DNA of 64,000 nucleotides, taken from Gammaproteobacteria bacterium (GTDB lineage: Bacteria > Pseudomonadota > Gammaproteobacteria > Pseudomonadales > Pseudomonadaceae). The DNA lies in the NCBI GenBank assembly GCA_018826895.1, contig JAHJYA010000029.1, positions 48,447 through 112,446 on the forward strand, in the 5' to 3' direction. The notes under the pieces were generated by a model, which searched no databases, had not been told where the DNA came from, and saw nothing but the letters and a program-made list of their open reading frames with translations. Within the stretch, counting starts at the first letter, position 1, and every line of letters begins with the position of its first letter. Positions 63,790-64,000 of the stretch are shown piece by piece. The position numbers and the translations under genes were made by a program.

Positions 63790-64000
63790 CCTAGGGTCTG
63801 TTCCCGTTTCGTTCGCGGCCGCGCCGGAGCCAGTTTTAGCGCGAGGCAAGGCACGAGATGCGAAGTTTAGCCAGCTAAATGAGCCATCGAGAAACGCTGC
63901 ATCGCGCTAAAACTGGCCCGGCCCTGCGGGTTGCGCGCAAAATCTCGCCATGCGGTGTTGGAGGACTTGGCAAGGGAGCGACCATTCCCTGCGTCCTCCG
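63790..64000. repeat. Palindromic repeat element running off the window
   Basis: gccagttttagcgcg and its complement cgcgctaaaactggc enclose about 60 bases that contain agtttagccagctaaatgag, similar to the core agtttacgagttgtaaatga of the miniature elements. Followed by GC-rich unrecognised bases to the window end. Confidence 0.6.

Noticed and set aside
1..64000. tRNA or rRNA genes
   Set aside because: No cloverleaf with a conserved T-loop (GGTTCGA) and CCA end, and no rRNA segments, were recognised on reading either strand; a tRNA scan was not possible here.

Overview
The window reads as chromosome of a high-GC gammaproteobacterium of the genus Pseudomonas, probably the alcaligenes/mendocina/stutzeri side of the genus. 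The basis is the core genes and their order: an MFS carrier, aroC, an alpha/beta hydrolase, a small conserved protein and prmB at 58.5-63.7 kb; a nosP-nahK pair; a thiolase-FadB pair; an AraC/Baeyer-Villiger monooxygenase/esterase/SDR cluster; GTAGGAGCG-type REP repeats; and integron attC sites of the kind described in P. alcaligenes and P. stutzeri. Species cannot be fixed from the sequence alone.

Layout. 0-0.4 kb: truncated hypothetical gene. 0.9-3.74 kb: an AT-rich array of five integron gene cassettes, each one ORF plus an attC site, with no integrase in the window; it stops inside a broken attC next to ccoG. 4.2-17.8 kb: ccoG, a MocR regulator, a YdjM-like membrane protein, two chemoreceptors, an NSS transporter beside hpd, and a small operon (amidotransferase-like plus ABM protein) divergent from a LysR gene. 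18-23.3 kb: nahK-nosP, a 31-residue membrane peptide gene, a miniature transposable-like element and a porin. 23.9-27.3 kb: fatty-acid oxidation pair. 27.4-32.2 kb: an accessory island with an SF1 helicase-phospholipase D protein (Mokosh type II-like antiphage candidate) bracketed by about 150-bp direct repeats that carry remnants of a PIN-like gene, plus a partial copy of the transglutaminase gene that lies 2 kb away. 32.3-37.8 kb: small membrane protein, rhodanese, hybrid cytochrome c, then the ATP-grasp/alpha-E/transglutaminase operon and a class I amidotransferase. 38-42.9 kb: RraB-like protein and the BVMO cluster. 42.9-46.8 kb: chemoreceptor translationally coupled to an EAL phosphodiesterase with a dead GGDEF domain. 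47.1-54.2 kb: ligase-associated DNA repair operon (exonuclease, ligase, Lhr helicase, PdeM) with a divergent AlkA-type glycosylase. 54.3-64 kb: glycogen phosphorylase, a second longer copy of the miniature element, a histidine phosphatase, an acireductone-dioxygenase-like protein without metal ligands, and the aroC-prmB block.

The most interesting material is accessory: the integrase-less cassette array, whose products include a HEPN-like and a nuclease-like protein, and the helicase-PLD island with its repeat scars. Both look like acquired, possibly defence-related DNA set in an ordinary Pseudomonas backbone.
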